Part shown: positions 14,574 to 14,736 of the stretch, in pieces
Layout: each line of letters opens with the position of its first letter
Numbering within the stretch: the stretch's first letter is position 1
Assembly: GCA_958349075.1 (NCBI GenBank)
Contig: CATWBR010000050.1
Span: 1-14,736 of the forward strand
Length of the DNA: 14,736 nucleotides
Origin: an uncultured Clostridium sp.
GTDB taxonomy: Bacteria > Bacillota > Clostridia > Lachnospirales > Lachnospiraceae
Direction of reading: 5' to 3'
The notes under the pieces: model-generated
What the model was told of the DNA's origin: nothing
The model's input: the letters and a program-made list of their open reading frames with translations, nothing else
Databases searched by the model: none
Made by a program: the position numbers and the translations under genes

Positions 14574-14615
14574 AGAGCGTTCTTCGGACAATTTATCCGG
14601 CAGGGCGCTCTTTTT
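14574..14615 (+). terminator. Terminator of the ggt operon
   Basis: AGAGCGTTCT (14574-14583) pairs with AGGGCGCTCT (14602-14611), allowing two G-U pairs. An inner CGGA/TCCG stem (14585-14588 with 14596-14599) caps it, and a TTTTT tract follows at 14611-14615. Confidence 0.8.
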
Positions 14616-14641
14616 AATATCATATAAAACGCCTATGATAT

Positions 14642-14657
14642 AAAAAGCCCTCCGGGC
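14642..14657 (-). terminator. Weak minus-strand terminator for a convergent gene
   Basis: Read on the minus strand, GCCC-GGA-GGGC (14657-14647) is followed by TTTTT (14646-14642). The stem has only four pairs, so support is modest, but it lies just after the possible stop codon at 14664-14666 and faces the ggt-operon terminator. Confidence 0.4.
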
Positions 14658-14663
14658 AGGATA

Positions 14664-14736
14664 TCACTGCGGCGGATAGTTGTGCTGTTCTGGCTGGTTG
14701 AGACCGCCGCATTTATGAGAGGTTTTAAGCCTGGCT
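14664..14736 (-). CDS. Possible C-terminus of a convergent gene (partial)
   Basis: On the minus strand a frame enters from the right edge and ends in HKCGGLNQPEQHNYPPQ followed by TGA at 14666-14664. The Gln/Pro/Asn-rich tail is not random-looking, and a short hairpin with a T tract follows. A perfect inverted repeat (14668-14675 and 14704-14711, TGCGGCGG and its complement, 28-base loop) overlaps the same bases and could instead mean this is only a structured spacer. Too short to assign a function. Confidence 0.35.
   Translation of the reverse strand, partial: ARLKTSHKCGGLNQPEQHNYPPQ

Noticed and set aside
1..14736. CRISPR arrays, tRNA/rRNA genes, insertion sequences, riboswitches
   Set aside because: No regularly spaced repeats, no cloverleaf or rRNA segments, no transposase-like frames and no recognised riboswitch core were seen by eye.

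Overview
The window looks like chromosomal DNA of a clostridial Firmicute, most likely a Lachnospiraceae-type gut anaerobe. This is inferred from strong AGGAGG ribosome binding sites, sigma-A promoters with TATACT-type -10 boxes, clostridial-style lipoproteins, the gene families present and a GC content near 50%. There are no tRNA or rRNA genes, CRISPR arrays or insertion sequences.

Left part (1-4200). The window opens inside a Ser/Thr protein kinase gene fused to a degenerate P-loop domain. It is followed, overlapping, by a second protein with the same unusual P-loop and then by a small charged protein of unknown role. A separate gene with its own promoter encodes a membrane-anchored glycoside hydrolase family 18 protein with an SH3-like domain. 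A strong terminator ends this part.

Middle (4194-6296). A good promoter drives a two-component system: a multi-membrane-span histidine kinase and an overlapping response regulator whose C-terminus resembles the CitB/DcuR type of winged helix. Its terminator lies between it and the convergent pgs operon.

Right part (6281-14615). This is the most interesting region. A minus-strand operon (pgsB-pgsC-pgsW) encodes a poly-gamma-glutamate-type amide ligase, its membrane partner and the PgsW system protein. No pgsA/capA is present. Divergent from it, across about 380 bases with a promoter for each direction and several inverted repeats, is a plus-strand operon of five genes. These are a lipoprotein gamma-glutamyltransferase, a DUF6305-like lipoprotein, a DctM-like permease, a 48-residue two-helix membrane protein and a membrane-anchored M14/AstE-like metallohydrolase. 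A terminator closes the operon, and the tail of a convergent gene may enter at the right edge.

Working model (inference): the pgs operon makes a gamma-linked glutamyl (or similar amide-linked) polymer. The divergent operon trims, remodels or recycles it: surface GGT and the M14-like enzyme release glutamate or short gamma-glutamyl units, and the DUF6305 lipoprotein, DctM-like permease and small membrane protein bind and import the product. The adjacent two-component system, with its dicarboxylate-regulator-like output domain, may control it. No single gene here is a new family by itself. The combination, especially a TRAP-like permease without DctP/DctQ beside a PgsA-less polymer synthase, is what seems undescribed.
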